DNA from: Variovorax paradoxus
GTDB lineage: Bacteria > Pseudomonadota > Gammaproteobacteria > Burkholderiales > Burkholderiaceae_C
Reading direction: 5' to 3'
Assembly: GCF_902712855.1 (NCBI RefSeq)
Contig: NZ_LR743507.1
Span: 2,776,001 to 2,840,000 of the forward strand
DNA length: 64,000 nucleotides
The notes beneath the pieces are model-generated. The model saw nothing but the letters and a program-made list of their open reading frames with translations, was not told the origin of the DNA and ran no database searches. The translations under genes and the position numbers were made by a program. Of this stretch, positions 21,015 to 28,806 are shown in pieces (position 1 is the stretch's first letter; each line of letters begins with the position of its first letter).

Positions 21015-22341
21015 GGCGATCACCTCCGGCTCCCCCGAGCCCCAGGCTCTGCCCACGCCCGAGGCCCTTGGCTGGTGGGCGCTGCAGTACACCCCTCATG
21101 TCGCGTGGCAGGACGAGGCGCTGATGCTCGAGGTCTCGGCCTGCGAGCGCCTGTGGGGCGGACGGCTGCAGCTGATGCGCCAGCTGGTCGCCGCCAATCC
21201 CGCGCCCGACGTGCGCATGCTGGGCACGCAGGGCGCCACCAGCCTGATCGCCCTGGCGCGGCTGCGCCTGTTCGTGCGCGAGGAAAAGCGGCCCGTCGAC
21301 ATGCCTGCCGGGCTGCCGCTCGACACGCTGAGCGCGGCGCGCGAACACCTCGACCTGCTCGCGCGGCTGGGCTGCCGCACTTGGGGCGACGTGGCAGCCT
21401 TGCCACGCGGCGGCCTCACGCGGCGCTTCGGCGCGGAACTGCGCGCGGCGCTCGACACCGCCTGGGGCCTGCGTCCCGAAAGCCACGCCTGGCTCACGCT
21501 GCCCGACGTGTTCGAGCAGAAGCTAGAACTCCCGGCGCTGGCCGAGACCGGGCCCGAGCTCATGTGGTCGGCCAACCGGCTGCTGTCGGCCCTGCAGATC
21601 TGGCTGCGTGCGCGGCAGCGCGGCGCGCGCTCGCTCGAGCTGCAATGGACGCTCGACCTCAAGCGCTTCAACGGCGTGAACCTGCCGCCGCACCAGCAGC
21701 TCACCGTGCGCACGGCAGAGCCCACGCAGGACATGGCGCACCTGCGCCGCCTGCTGTCCGAAAAGCTCGCTCTCGCCACGCTGGCCGCGCCGGCGAGCTG
21801 GCTGAGGCTGCGCACGCTCGAGACCGACCCGTGGGCCGGCGCCAGCACCAGCTTCCTGCCGGAAGACAACCGCAAGGGCGACAGGCTCCACGAGATGGTC
21901 GAGCGGCTCAGCGTGCGGCTCGGCGCGCAGCAGGTGGTGGTGCCCTCGGCGCAGGCCGACCACCGGCCCGAGCGCAAGCAGGCGTGGCGGCCGGCGCTGC
22001 ACATGAACAGCTCGCAGCCCGCCAAAAGCGCCAGGAACGATCGGGCTGCGGCTTCGCAACCCGATGCCATCTACCCGCCGTGGCTGCTGCCCGAGCCGCT
22101 GCTGCTCGAGATGGACGGCGAGCGTCCGTGCTACCGCGGCCCGCTGAGCAAGCTGGTCGGGCCGCAGCGCGTGGAGGCCGGCTGGTGGGGCGACAAGGAG
22201 GAGGGCGGCCAGCCCGCCATGCGCGATTACTACGTCGCCGAAAGCCCCGAGGCCGGGCTGGTGTGGATCTTCCGGGAGCGGCCTTCCGCGCGGTTTTCTT
22301 CCGGCGAGGTGCGCTGGTACCTGCAGGGGTTCTATGCCTGA
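20983..22341 (+). CDS. imuB: Y-family polymerase-like mutagenesis protein ImuB, 452 aa
   Basis: ImuB is a Y-family DNA polymerase homologue that acts as a hub, binding the beta clamp, ImuA and DnaE2. An AAGGAGG site lies just before ATG 20983. The N-terminal palm (MHWIALRWLP) lacks the usual acidic DxD-type residues, consistent with the non-catalytic ImuB group. The thumb-type helix-hairpin region (DLLARLGCRTWGDVAALP) and the little-finger region follow. It overlaps imuA at the 5' end and dnaE2 by 8 bases at the 3' end. Confidence 0.92.
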   Translation: MHWIALRWLPEAITSGSPEPQALPTPEALGWWALQYTPHVAWQDEALMLEVSACERLWGGRLQLMRQLVAANPAPDVRMLGTQGATSLIALARLRLFVREEKRPVDMPAGLPLDTLSAAREHLDLLARLGCRTWGDVAALPRGGLTRRFGAELRAALDTAWGLRPESHAWLTLPDVFEQKLELPALAETGPELMWSANRLLSALQIWLRARQRGARSLELQWTLDLKRFNGVNLPPHQQLTVRTAEPTQDMAHLRRLLSEKLALATLAAPASWLRLRTLETDPWAGASTSFLPEDNRKGDRLHEMVERLSVRLGAQQVVVPSAQADHRPERKQAWRPALHMNSSQPAKSARNDRAAASQPDAIYPPWLLPEPLLLEMDGERPCYRGPLSKLVGPQRVEAGWWGDKEEGGQPAMRDYYVAESPEAGLVWIFRERPSARFSSGEVRWYLQGFYA

Positions 22342-25300
22342 GCTCAGCGACAAGCAGGAACGCAGGCGGGAGCTCGCCAAGGTGCATGCGTTGCCGCTGC
22401 CGATGCGCAGGAAGCTCGCGCGCATGCTGCCGGATTACGCGGAGCTGCACTGCCTCACCAACTTCAGCTTCCAGCGCGGCGCATCGACGCCGGAGCAGAT
22501 GGTCGAGCGCGCCTACCAGCTCGGCTACGAGGCGCTGGCCATCACCGACGAGTGCTCGGTGGCGGGCATCGTGCGGGCGCATGTGGCCTTGCGCGACCTG
22601 CCTGCCAAGCTGGACGAATACGAGCGCGAGCACCCCGATGAGCCGAAGATTCCGCGCAACCCCGATTTCCGGCTGCTGTTCGGCAGCGAATTCCGGTTCG
22701 AGCGATTCAGGCTGGTGGCGATCGCGAACGATCCCGAGGGCTGGGGCAACCTCTGCGAGTTCATCACCGCCGCACGCACCACGGAACTGCCCAAGGGCCA
22801 ATACCGTGTGAGCTGGGACGACGGCGATGGTGTCGGCGGGGTGGCTTCGCTGCAGCACTGCCAGGTGCTCTTCGTGCCGCATCGCGTGCCTGGCGAAACC
22901 GTCGACACGGCCTCGCTGCACGAAGACCTGGCGGCGGCCAAGGCGCTGTATGGCGACAAGCTCTGGCTGGCCGTGGAGCTGTTCAACGAGATGGACGACG
23001 ACCTCTGGTTCGTCACGCTCATGCAGGCGGGCGAGCAGGCAGGCGTTGCGCTGGTGGCCGCCGGCGACGTGCACATGCACTCGCGCGGGACCAAGCCGCT
23101 GCACGACGTGCTGACGGCCGTGCGCGAAGGCAAGACCGTGGCCGAGTGCGGCTTCGCCTTGCAGTCGAATGCCGAACGGCATCTTCGTCCGCGCATGCGG
23201 CTGGCCCAGCTGTACCTGGCCGACATGCTGACCAACACGCTCGTCGTGGCCGAGCGATGCAGGTTCGATCCCGATGTGATCCGGGAGAACTACAAGTACC
23301 CGCTCGAGACCGTGGGCCATCAAGAGACGCCGGCGCAGACACTGGCGCGCAAGACGTGGGAAGGCGCGCAGGGCCGATACCCGCAAGGTATTCCCGACAA
23401 GGTGCGCGCGCAAGTCCAGAAAGAGCTCGACCTGATCGTCGAACTCGAATACGAGATGTTCTTCCTTACGGTGGAGAACGTCGTCAGCTTCGCCAGGTCG
23501 CGCAACATCCTTTGCCAGGGCCGCGGCTCGTCGGCCAACTCGGCCGTGTGCTATTGCCTCGGCATCACCGCCATCGACCCCGCCAGGGGCACGCTGCTGT
23601 TCGAGCGCTTCCTGAGCCGCGCACGCAAGGAGCCGCCCGACATCGACGTCGACTTCGAGCACCAGCGGCGCGAAGAGGTCATCCAGTACATCTACGAAAG
23701 GTACGGGCGCGAGCGCGCGGCCATCGCGGCCGTCGTCATCTGCTACCGGTCGCGCAGCGCATTGCGCGACGTGGGCAAGGCCATCGGCATCGACGAGCGG
23801 CTGGTCGACGAATTCGCGAAAGACCACTACTGGTTCGACGATGCCCTGCTCGGCGAACAGCTGAACGCGGCATGCGAACGCGCCGGCGTGAAGGAAGACG
23901 AGCTCAAGCTCACGCACTGGATCGAGATGACGCAGCGGCTCAAGGGCTTTCCGCGCCACCTGAGCCAACACGTGGGCGGCTTCGTGCTCACGCACACCAA
24001 GCTCACGCGGCTGGTGCCGGTGGAAAAGGCCTCCATGAAAGACCGCTCCGTCATCCAGTGGGAGAAGGACGACCTCGAGGCCATGGGCATGCTCAAGGTC
24101 GACGTGCTCGCGCTCGGCATGCTCAGCGCGATCCGCCGTGGCCTCGACCACATGAACCGCTGGCGGGGCTCGATGGTGGAGATGCATCACGTGCCCAGCG
24201 ACGACCCGGAGGTGTTCGACATGATCTGCGACGCCGACACGGTCGGCGTGTTCCAGATCGAGAGCCGCGCGCAGATGTCGATGCTGCCGCGGCTGAGGCC
24301 GCGCTGCTACGAGGACCTGGTGATCGAGGTGGCGATCGTGCGGCCCGGGCCCATCCAGGGCGGCATGGTGCATCCGTACCTCAAGCAGCGGGAGCGGGTG
24401 CGCAAAGGCTTGCCGATCCATTACGAGAAGGAAGAGCTTCGCCCCGCACTGGAGCGCACGCTGGGCATTCCGATCTTCCAGGAGCAGGTGATGCAGATCG
24501 CGATGATCGCGGCGAAGTTCTCGGCCGACGAGGCCGATCAGCTGCGCCGCGCCATGGCGGCCTGGAAGCGCAAGGGCGGCCTCGACAAGTTCCACGAGAA
24601 GCTCGTCAAGGGCATGACCGACAACGGCTACAAGGCCAGCTTCGCCGAAGCCATCTTCAAACAGATCCTCGGCTTCGGCGACTACGGCTTTCCCGAGAGC
24701 CACGCCGCGAGCTTCGCGCTGCTGGTCACGGTCAGCAGCTGGCTCAAGAACCACGAGCCTGCCTGCTTCCTGGCGGCATTGCTCGATTCGCAGCCGATGG
24801 GCTTCTACAGCCCTTCGCAGCTGGTGCAGGACGCACGCCGCCATGGCGTGGAGGTGCGCCCGGTCGATGTCATGTGGAGCGACATGGACACCACGCTCGA
24901 AGCGCGTGCCCCCGATGCGCCGCGCGCGCCGCCAGGCACCGACGCGCGCTATTTCGACCGGCTGGGCCGCGAGAACCAGCCCGCTGTTCGTCTGGGCCTG
25001 AACCGCATCCAGAGCCTCAGCGCGGGCGGTGCGGAGCGCTTGCTGGAGGCCCGCGCGCAGGCGCCCTTCACCAGCACCGAGGACCTCGCACTGCGCGCCG
25101 AGCTCGACGGCAAGGACATGGCCGCCCTGGCGGCCGCCGATGCGCTGATGCAGCTCTCGGGCCACCGGCGCCAGCAGGTGTGGGACGCCACGGCGCAGCG
25201 CCGCGCACCGGCCCTGCTGAAGGGCGTGCCGATCAACGAGCAGGCGTTGCTGCTGCCGGCCGCGCCCGAGGGCGAGGAAATCGTGGGCGACTACGCGGCG

Positions 25301-25702
25301 CTGCGCCTCACGCTGCGCCGCCATCCGCTCGCCTTGCTGCGCCCGCGCCTTTCGCGCATGAACCTGCTGAGCGCCACCGAACTGCGGGCCATGAAGACAG
25401 GTCAGACAGTGCGCGCCTGCGGCATCGTCAAAGGCCGACAGCGGCCGGGAACCGCCAACGGCACCATCTTCGTCACGCTGGAGGATGAGACCGGCAACGT
25501 CAATGTGATCGTGTGGAGCCATGTCATCGACGCCTGGCGCGAGCCGCTGCTGAAGTCGCACCTGCTTGCGGTGCAGGGCACGTGGCAGCGCGACGACGAC
25601 AGCGGCGGCAAGGTGCAGCACCTCGTGGCCACGGGCTTCAAGGATCTGACGCCGCTCATGGGCCGGCTTGCGCAGAGCAATACGAGCCGGGACTTTCATT
25701 GA
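22334..25702 (+). CDS. dnaE2: Error-prone DNA polymerase DnaE2 (ImuC), 1122 aa
   Basis: A C-family polymerase carrying out damage-tolerant synthesis with ImuA and ImuB. The PHP domain is at the start (ELHCLTNFSFQRGAS, ITDECSVAG), the polymerase active-site Asp pair is in PPDIDVDFEHQRR, and an OB-fold nucleic-acid domain is at the C-terminus (QTVRACGIVKGRQRPGT). Length fits DnaE2 (about 1,050-1,120 aa). The ATG overlaps the imuB stop. It is the last recognised gene of the LexA-controlled operon, though the following MmcB-like gene may be read through. Confidence 0.95.
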   Translation: MPELSDKQERRRELAKVHALPLPMRRKLARMLPDYAELHCLTNFSFQRGASTPEQMVERAYQLGYEALAITDECSVAGIVRAHVALRDLPAKLDEYEREHPDEPKIPRNPDFRLLFGSEFRFERFRLVAIANDPEGWGNLCEFITAARTTELPKGQYRVSWDDGDGVGGVASLQHCQVLFVPHRVPGETVDTASLHEDLAAAKALYGDKLWLAVELFNEMDDDLWFVTLMQAGEQAGVALVAAGDVHMHSRGTKPLHDVLTAVREGKTVAECGFALQSNAERHLRPRMRLAQLYLADMLTNTLVVAERCRFDPDVIRENYKYPLETVGHQETPAQTLARKTWEGAQGRYPQGIPDKVRAQVQKELDLIVELEYEMFFLTVENVVSFARSRNILCQGRGSSANSAVCYCLGITAIDPARGTLLFERFLSRARKEPPDIDVDFEHQRREEVIQYIYERYGRERAAIAAVVICYRSRSALRDVGKAIGIDERLVDEFAKDHYWFDDALLGEQLNAACERAGVKEDELKLTHWIEMTQRLKGFPRHLSQHVGGFVLTHTKLTRLVPVEKASMKDRSVIQWEKDDLEAMGMLKVDVLALGMLSAIRRGLDHMNRWRGSMVEMHHVPSDDPEVFDMICDADTVGVFQIESRAQMSMLPRLRPRCYEDLVIEVAIVRPGPIQGGMVHPYLKQRERVRKGLPIHYEKEELRPALERTLGIPIFQEQVMQIAMIAAKFSADEADQLRRAMAAWKRKGGLDKFHEKLVKGMTDNGYKASFAEAIFKQILGFGDYGFPESHAASFALLVTVSSWLKNHEPACFLAALLDSQPMGFYSPSQLVQDARRHGVEVRPVDVMWSDMDTTLEARAPDAPRAPPGTDARYFDRLGRENQPAVRLGLNRIQSLSAGGAERLLEARAQAPFTSTEDLALRAELDGKDMAALAAADALMQLSGHRRQQVWDATAQRRAPALLKGVPINEQALLLPAAPEGEEIVGDYAALRLTLRRHPLALLRPRLSRMNLLSATELRAMKTGQTVRACGIVKGRQRPGTANGTIFVTLEDETGNVNVIVWSHVIDAWREPLLKSHLLAVQGTWQRDDDSGGKVQHLVATGFKDLTPLMGRLAQSNTSRDFH

Positions 25703-25761
25703 TGCAACCGATCGTTCCATGCCTCGCGCAGCGAACGACTTTTCGCTAACCTGCCTGAGCC

Positions 25762-25948
25762 ATGACCGAACTCGTTCTTGCCGACCCCTCGTTGCCGCGC
25801 CCATCGGCCCGCCGCCGCCCGCACCCGACGTGCCGGTGCCCATGCCACCTCCGCCGCCGAACATGCCCCCGCCCGAGGGCGATCCGCCGCCTGCGTTGCC
25901 GCCCGTGACCGACCCGGGCTTTCCCCGCCGGTGGTGGAGCCGCCGCCG
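25762..25948 (+). other. Proline-rich coding-like segment split over reading frames
   Basis: An ATG at 25762 opens a plausible start (MTELVLADPSLPRP). A second frame then reads a strongly proline-rich stretch (GPPPPAPDVPVPMPPPPP, then more Pro up to about 25920), and a third frame reads PPVVEPPPMQQAVPEV and joins the MmcB-like gene. Restoring one base in each of two C-rich runs (near 25799 and 25925) would fuse all three pieces into one protein. This could be a pair of real frameshifts or sequencing errors in homopolymers. Confidence 0.55.
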
Positions 25949-26683
25949 ATGCAGCAAGCCGTACCGGAGGTGCCGTTCGGCAAGCTGCATGCACGGCGCC
26001 TTCGCGAGATCTACCGCTCGGCCGGCTGGCCTTGCTGCGACGGCATCGAGGTCGAACTGCTCGCCGGCGGGTTTCTCGAGCGCGTGCGCACCGTGCAGGG
26101 CCACGAGACGTTGCGCGTCACCGATGCGGGCATTGCGCGCATCGCCACCACGCTCACCATCAACCGTGCCGCGCTGTCGCCGCACGAGGCGCTGGTGGAG
26201 CGCGTGGCGCGCGAGATGACGCGCGGCGGCCGCATCGCATGGCGCGGCCTGGGCCTGCGCGCGCGGCTTCCGCCGCTGGAAGAGGGTGGCAAGTCGCGCT
26301 GGTGCATGGCACGGCCCGACGTGTTCTCGATCCGCAACACCAGCGTGGAGGCCTATGCGCACCCCATCGTGCACGAAGTGAAGGTGAGCCGCGCCGACCT
26401 GCTGGGAGACCTGCGCAAGCCCGACAAGCGTGCGGCCTACCTCGACCTTGGCGGCGAGTGCTGGTACGTGCTGGGCAACGACGCCAAAGGCCGATGCATC
26501 GCCGCGCCCGAGGAGATACCGCCGGAGTGCGGCGTGATGGTGGTCGAGGGCGAACGCCTCGTGGTGGCCCGCGCGGCGGTGCACCGCGCGTTCGAACGCA
26601 TCCCTTTCGCGGTGTGGCTCGCGCTGGCCAAGGCCCAGCCCATCGCGGGCTTCGAGGACGACGCGCAGGACATGCTGATCTGA
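25949..26683 (+). CDS. MmcB-like protein with PD-(D/E)XK pattern, 244 aa
   Basis: The core reads ARPDVFSI, then HEVKVSRADLLGDLRKPDKRA, YL, and later ECGVMVVEGERLVVARAA. This is the Asp...Glu-x-Lys layout of the PD-(D/E)XK nuclease fold, and its order resembles the MmcB/DUF1052 family. In Caulobacter, MmcB works in the damage response together with ImuABC. Family membership is my inference. The start at ATG 25949 (GTG/ATG region) is uncertain: upstream coding-like sequence lies in other frames. The gene sits 246 bases after dnaE2 on the same strand. Confidence 0.7.
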   Translation: MQQAVPEVPFGKLHARRLREIYRSAGWPCCDGIEVELLAGGFLERVRTVQGHETLRVTDAGIARIATTLTINRAALSPHEALVERVAREMTRGGRIAWRGLGLRARLPPLEEGGKSRWCMARPDVFSIRNTSVEAYAHPIVHEVKVSRADLLGDLRKPDKRAAYLDLGGECWYVLGNDAKGRCIAAPEEIPPECGVMVVEGERLVVARAAVHRAFERIPFAVWLALAKAQPIAGFEDDAQDMLI

Positions 26684-26700
26684 TCTGATCTGATCTGATC
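26676..26700. repeat. Five tandem copies of TGATC across a stop codon
   Basis: Five exact TGATC units begin two codons before the MmcB-like stop and supply the stop codon itself (TGA at 26681-26683). With the following AGATC the array also forms the palindrome GATCTGATCAGATC, placed between two convergent genes. It may have arisen by slippage. Confidence 0.85.
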
Positions 26701-26729
26701 AGATCCGAGGCCGCGCCGACGGCGCCCGC

Positions 26730-27743
26730 TCAGGTGACTGCGTCGTAGCTCTGGTGCGCGATGGCGACGACGTCGTTCGGCTCGAACCCGTTCCTCATCC
26801 GGCGCAAGGCTTCCTCGCGGTCTTCAAGGCTGGCCGCGGCGTCGAACATCAGGTCGCAGGTCTCGAGAATGTTTTTGGCAATGTGCTCGTACCGGTAATA
26901 GGCAAGCGCCACGGCGTCGATCTCGGCGCGGCCGTAGCCTTCGCAAAACCGGGCCTCTTCTTCAGGCCGGTTCCACACATGGCCGACACCGCCGCCGATG
27001 AACATCAGGTCGCGCTCCTTCGGCGCGAGCATGAGCGTGCGCCAGCCGACGATGCGCACCTGGCCGTCGTCGCCTGCGAGCACGTTGCCCGCATGCAGGT
27101 CCGCATGGCAGGGCACCCGTAGCGGCGGGCGCTCGAGCAGGATGGAGGCAAGCTGTTCGCTGCGGTAGACCACGGTGTCGATGTCCTCGGCGTGTTCTTC
27201 CCAGAAGGCGAAGAAGCGCTTGACGACGTCGTCGCCAGTCAGGCCGTTGATGAAGCGCCGCTGGTAGCGCCGGACGCCTTCGCGCCAATGGTGCGCATAG
27301 CGTTCCTTGGGCAGGCTGGCCGACAGCGCTTCGGGCACGGTGGAGCGATGGATGGCGCCCATGGCGGCACCGAAGGCCGTCCATTGCGCGTCGCTCAGCG
27401 CGCGGGCGAGTGCGTTGGCGCCTTCGAAGAAGGCGTACAGCACGCAGTCGAAATCGCCGCTTCGCACGCTCAGCTGGCCGTTCGTGGTGGGCAGTGGTGC
27501 CATGACGGTTTCGATGCCCTGCTCATGGCGAAGAAAGGCCAGCATCGCGAGGACCGCTGGATCGAAACCCTTGCGGTGCAGCTCGAGGAAATACGCTGCA
27601 CCGTCGTCGGCATCGATGCGAAAGGCTGCCGAGCTCGCGTCGGCATGCAGGGCCGTGAGCCGCACTGGCGCCTTGCTCGGCCCGTAGGCCTCGGACAGGC
27701 AATGCTGGATGAGGGCGTGGTCGATATCGGATGGCGTCGGCAT
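26730..27743 (-). CDS. APH(9)/phosphotransferase-fold protein, probably pseudokinase, 337 aa
   Basis: The fold matches aminoglycoside phosphotransferases, closest in my recollection to the APH(9) spectinomycin kinase group (LAPKERDLMFIGGG is a hallmark). The catalytic loop is present: HADLHAGNVL at residues 213-222, with Asp215 and Asn220. Two other key residues are changed. The ATP-anchoring Lys in the YF(I/L)K motif is Glu54 (YFLEL). The metal-binding Asp of the IDWD motif is Gly233 (IVGW). Kinase activity is therefore doubtful. It is convergent with the MmcB-like gene. Confidence 0.82.
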   Translation of the reverse strand: MPTPSDIDHALIQHCLSEAYGPSKAPVRLTALHADASSAAFRIDADDGAAYFLELHRKGFDPAVLAMLAFLRHEQGIETVMAPLPTTNGQLSVRSGDFDCVLYAFFEGANALARALSDAQWTAFGAAMGAIHRSTVPEALSASLPKERYAHHWREGVRRYQRRFINGLTGDDVVKRFFAFWEEHAEDIDTVVYRSEQLASILLERPPLRVPCHADLHAGNVLAGDDGQVRIVGWRTLMLAPKERDLMFIGGGVGHVWNRPEEEARFCEGYGRAEIDAVALAYYRYEHIAKNILETCDLMFDAAASLEDREEALRRMRNGFEPNDVVAIAHQSYDAVT

Positions 27744-27826
27744 GAGGGCGTTTCGTAGGGCGGACCTCGGCAGTTGACTGGAAGTGACCGCCCTGCGATC
27801 AGGCCACGAAAACCCGGGGCGCCGTG

Positions 27827-28423
27827 TCAGACGCCGTCGTTTTCCCCCGGCCCGTAGGACGCCAGCACTTCATGGCGCGCCGGATGCGACGGCCAGGACC
27901 GCACAAGCAGGAAGTTGTTCACCGGCCAGCGAATGGACAGCGGATTGCGCGGACAGGCTGCGCCCGTTGTCTTGCGCGCGATGGTGATGTGGGGCGTGAG
28001 CCTCGGCGTCCGCGTTGCGATGCCCGCGTGCGCCACCGCGAACGAAATGCGCCGGTGCAGCGCACGCAAGCCGTCGTGTTCCGCAGTCTGCATCACCGCG
28101 ATGTCGTTGTTCCAGGTGCGCGAGCTGTCCAGCACGAGATCGAGCGGGCGCATCGGGATGTCGGACAGGGATTCGTCGAGCCGCTGCAGGACGGCGTCGC
28201 GCTGGTCGTCCAACGCATGGAGCGTGAGGTGCAGCCGTTGGCTCGGCGGAAAGCGGCTGCTTTTCGTCCAGATCCAGTCCTTGCGATGCGCTTCGATCGC
28301 GCGCTGCACGCCGCGGTCGGGGAAGAGAGCGATGAGAAGGTGGGACGGTCCGAGCGAAGGGGCGGGGCCGTCATCCGGATCGGGTTCTTGGGGATAGTCG
28401 TTGCCGCGGGTGAAGTCGTCCAT
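27827..28423 (-). CDS. 2'-5' RNA ligase family protein (2H phosphoesterase), 198 aa
   Basis: The two HxT motifs of the 2H phosphoesterase superfamily are visible: His65-x-Thr67 (LHLTLHA) and His145-x-Thr147 (PHITIAR), symmetrically placed. Members act as RNA 2',3'-cyclic phosphodiesterases or 2'-5' ligases (ThpR/LigT). The ATG at 28423 has a GGGAGA site. It follows a small unknown gene by 35 bases, and that gene has a LexA box in front, so this RNA enzyme may be DNA-damage inducible. Confidence 0.85.
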   Translation of the reverse strand: MDDFTRGNDYPQEPDPDDGPAPSLGPSHLLIALFPDRGVQRAIEAHRKDWIWTKSSRFPPSQRLHLTLHALDDQRDAVLQRLDESLSDIPMRPLDLVLDSSRTWNNDIAVMQTAEHDGLRALHRRISFAVAHAGIATRTPRLTPHITIARKTTGAACPRNPLSIRWPVNNFLLVRSWPSHPARHEVLASYGPGENDGV

Positions 28424-28458
28424 GCTGTTCTCCCGGTGAAGGTGAAGCTGAAGGCGGT

Positions 28459-28692
28459 TCAGGAACCGGCAGGCCACCAGTGCTCGGTGGTCGTCCGGAT
28501 GACGCGCGCCGCCTGAACGCGAACGTCGTTGCTTTCGTCGTTGCCGATGAGATTCCCGTGGTCCTGCTCGCGGGCCACCTTGAAGGGCCACGACGAGATG
28601 CGCCCTGTGCGCGTGCGGGTCTGCATCTGCTGCAGGTTGGAGAAGAAAAGGGTCTGCGCCGGGACGGGCGCAGGAGGGTTGGCGGTGGTCAT
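28459..28692 (-). CDS. Small protein of unknown function under a LexA box, 77 aa
   Basis: I chose the ATG at 28692 because a GAGG site lies eight bases upstream and the LexA box ends about 50 bases further up. A longer frame reaching 28773 would run through the LexA box and is unlikely. The product is hydrophilic with a proline-rich N-terminus and a C-terminal stretch of Arg/Thr/Trp; it has no signal peptide or membrane segment and no family I can name. It is the first gene of a probable operon with the RNA ligase family gene. Confidence 0.65.
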   Translation of the reverse strand: MTTANPPAPVPAQTLFFSNLQQMQTRTRTGRISSWPFKVAREQDHGNLIGNDESNDVRVQAARVIRTTTEHWWPAGS

Positions 28693-28740
28693 GGTGTCGC
28701 CTCGGTGGTGTTCTTGGAGACGACCCATCTTAAGGAAATG

Positions 28741-28756
28741 CTGTATGGATGTACAG
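28741..28756. promoter_or_regulatory. Second LexA (SOS) box
   Basis: CTGTATGGATGTACAG is again an exact CTGT-N8-ACAG match, embedded in AT-rich sequence. It lies between the end of the GDSL hydrolase gene and the start of the minus-strand small gene, so it can only serve that gene and the RNA ligase behind it. Confidence 0.85.
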
Positions 28757-28806
28757 TATTTTCGGAGTGTCAAACCTTGGGCCTGCGTGTTGCAGGCCGT
28801 GCCGTT

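Noticed and set aside
21908..26584. Very long minus-strand frame opposite imuB and dnaE2 (about 1558 codons).
   Set aside because: High GC removes stops from the opposite strand; composition is low-complexity His/Arg/Ala and it covers well-supported genes.
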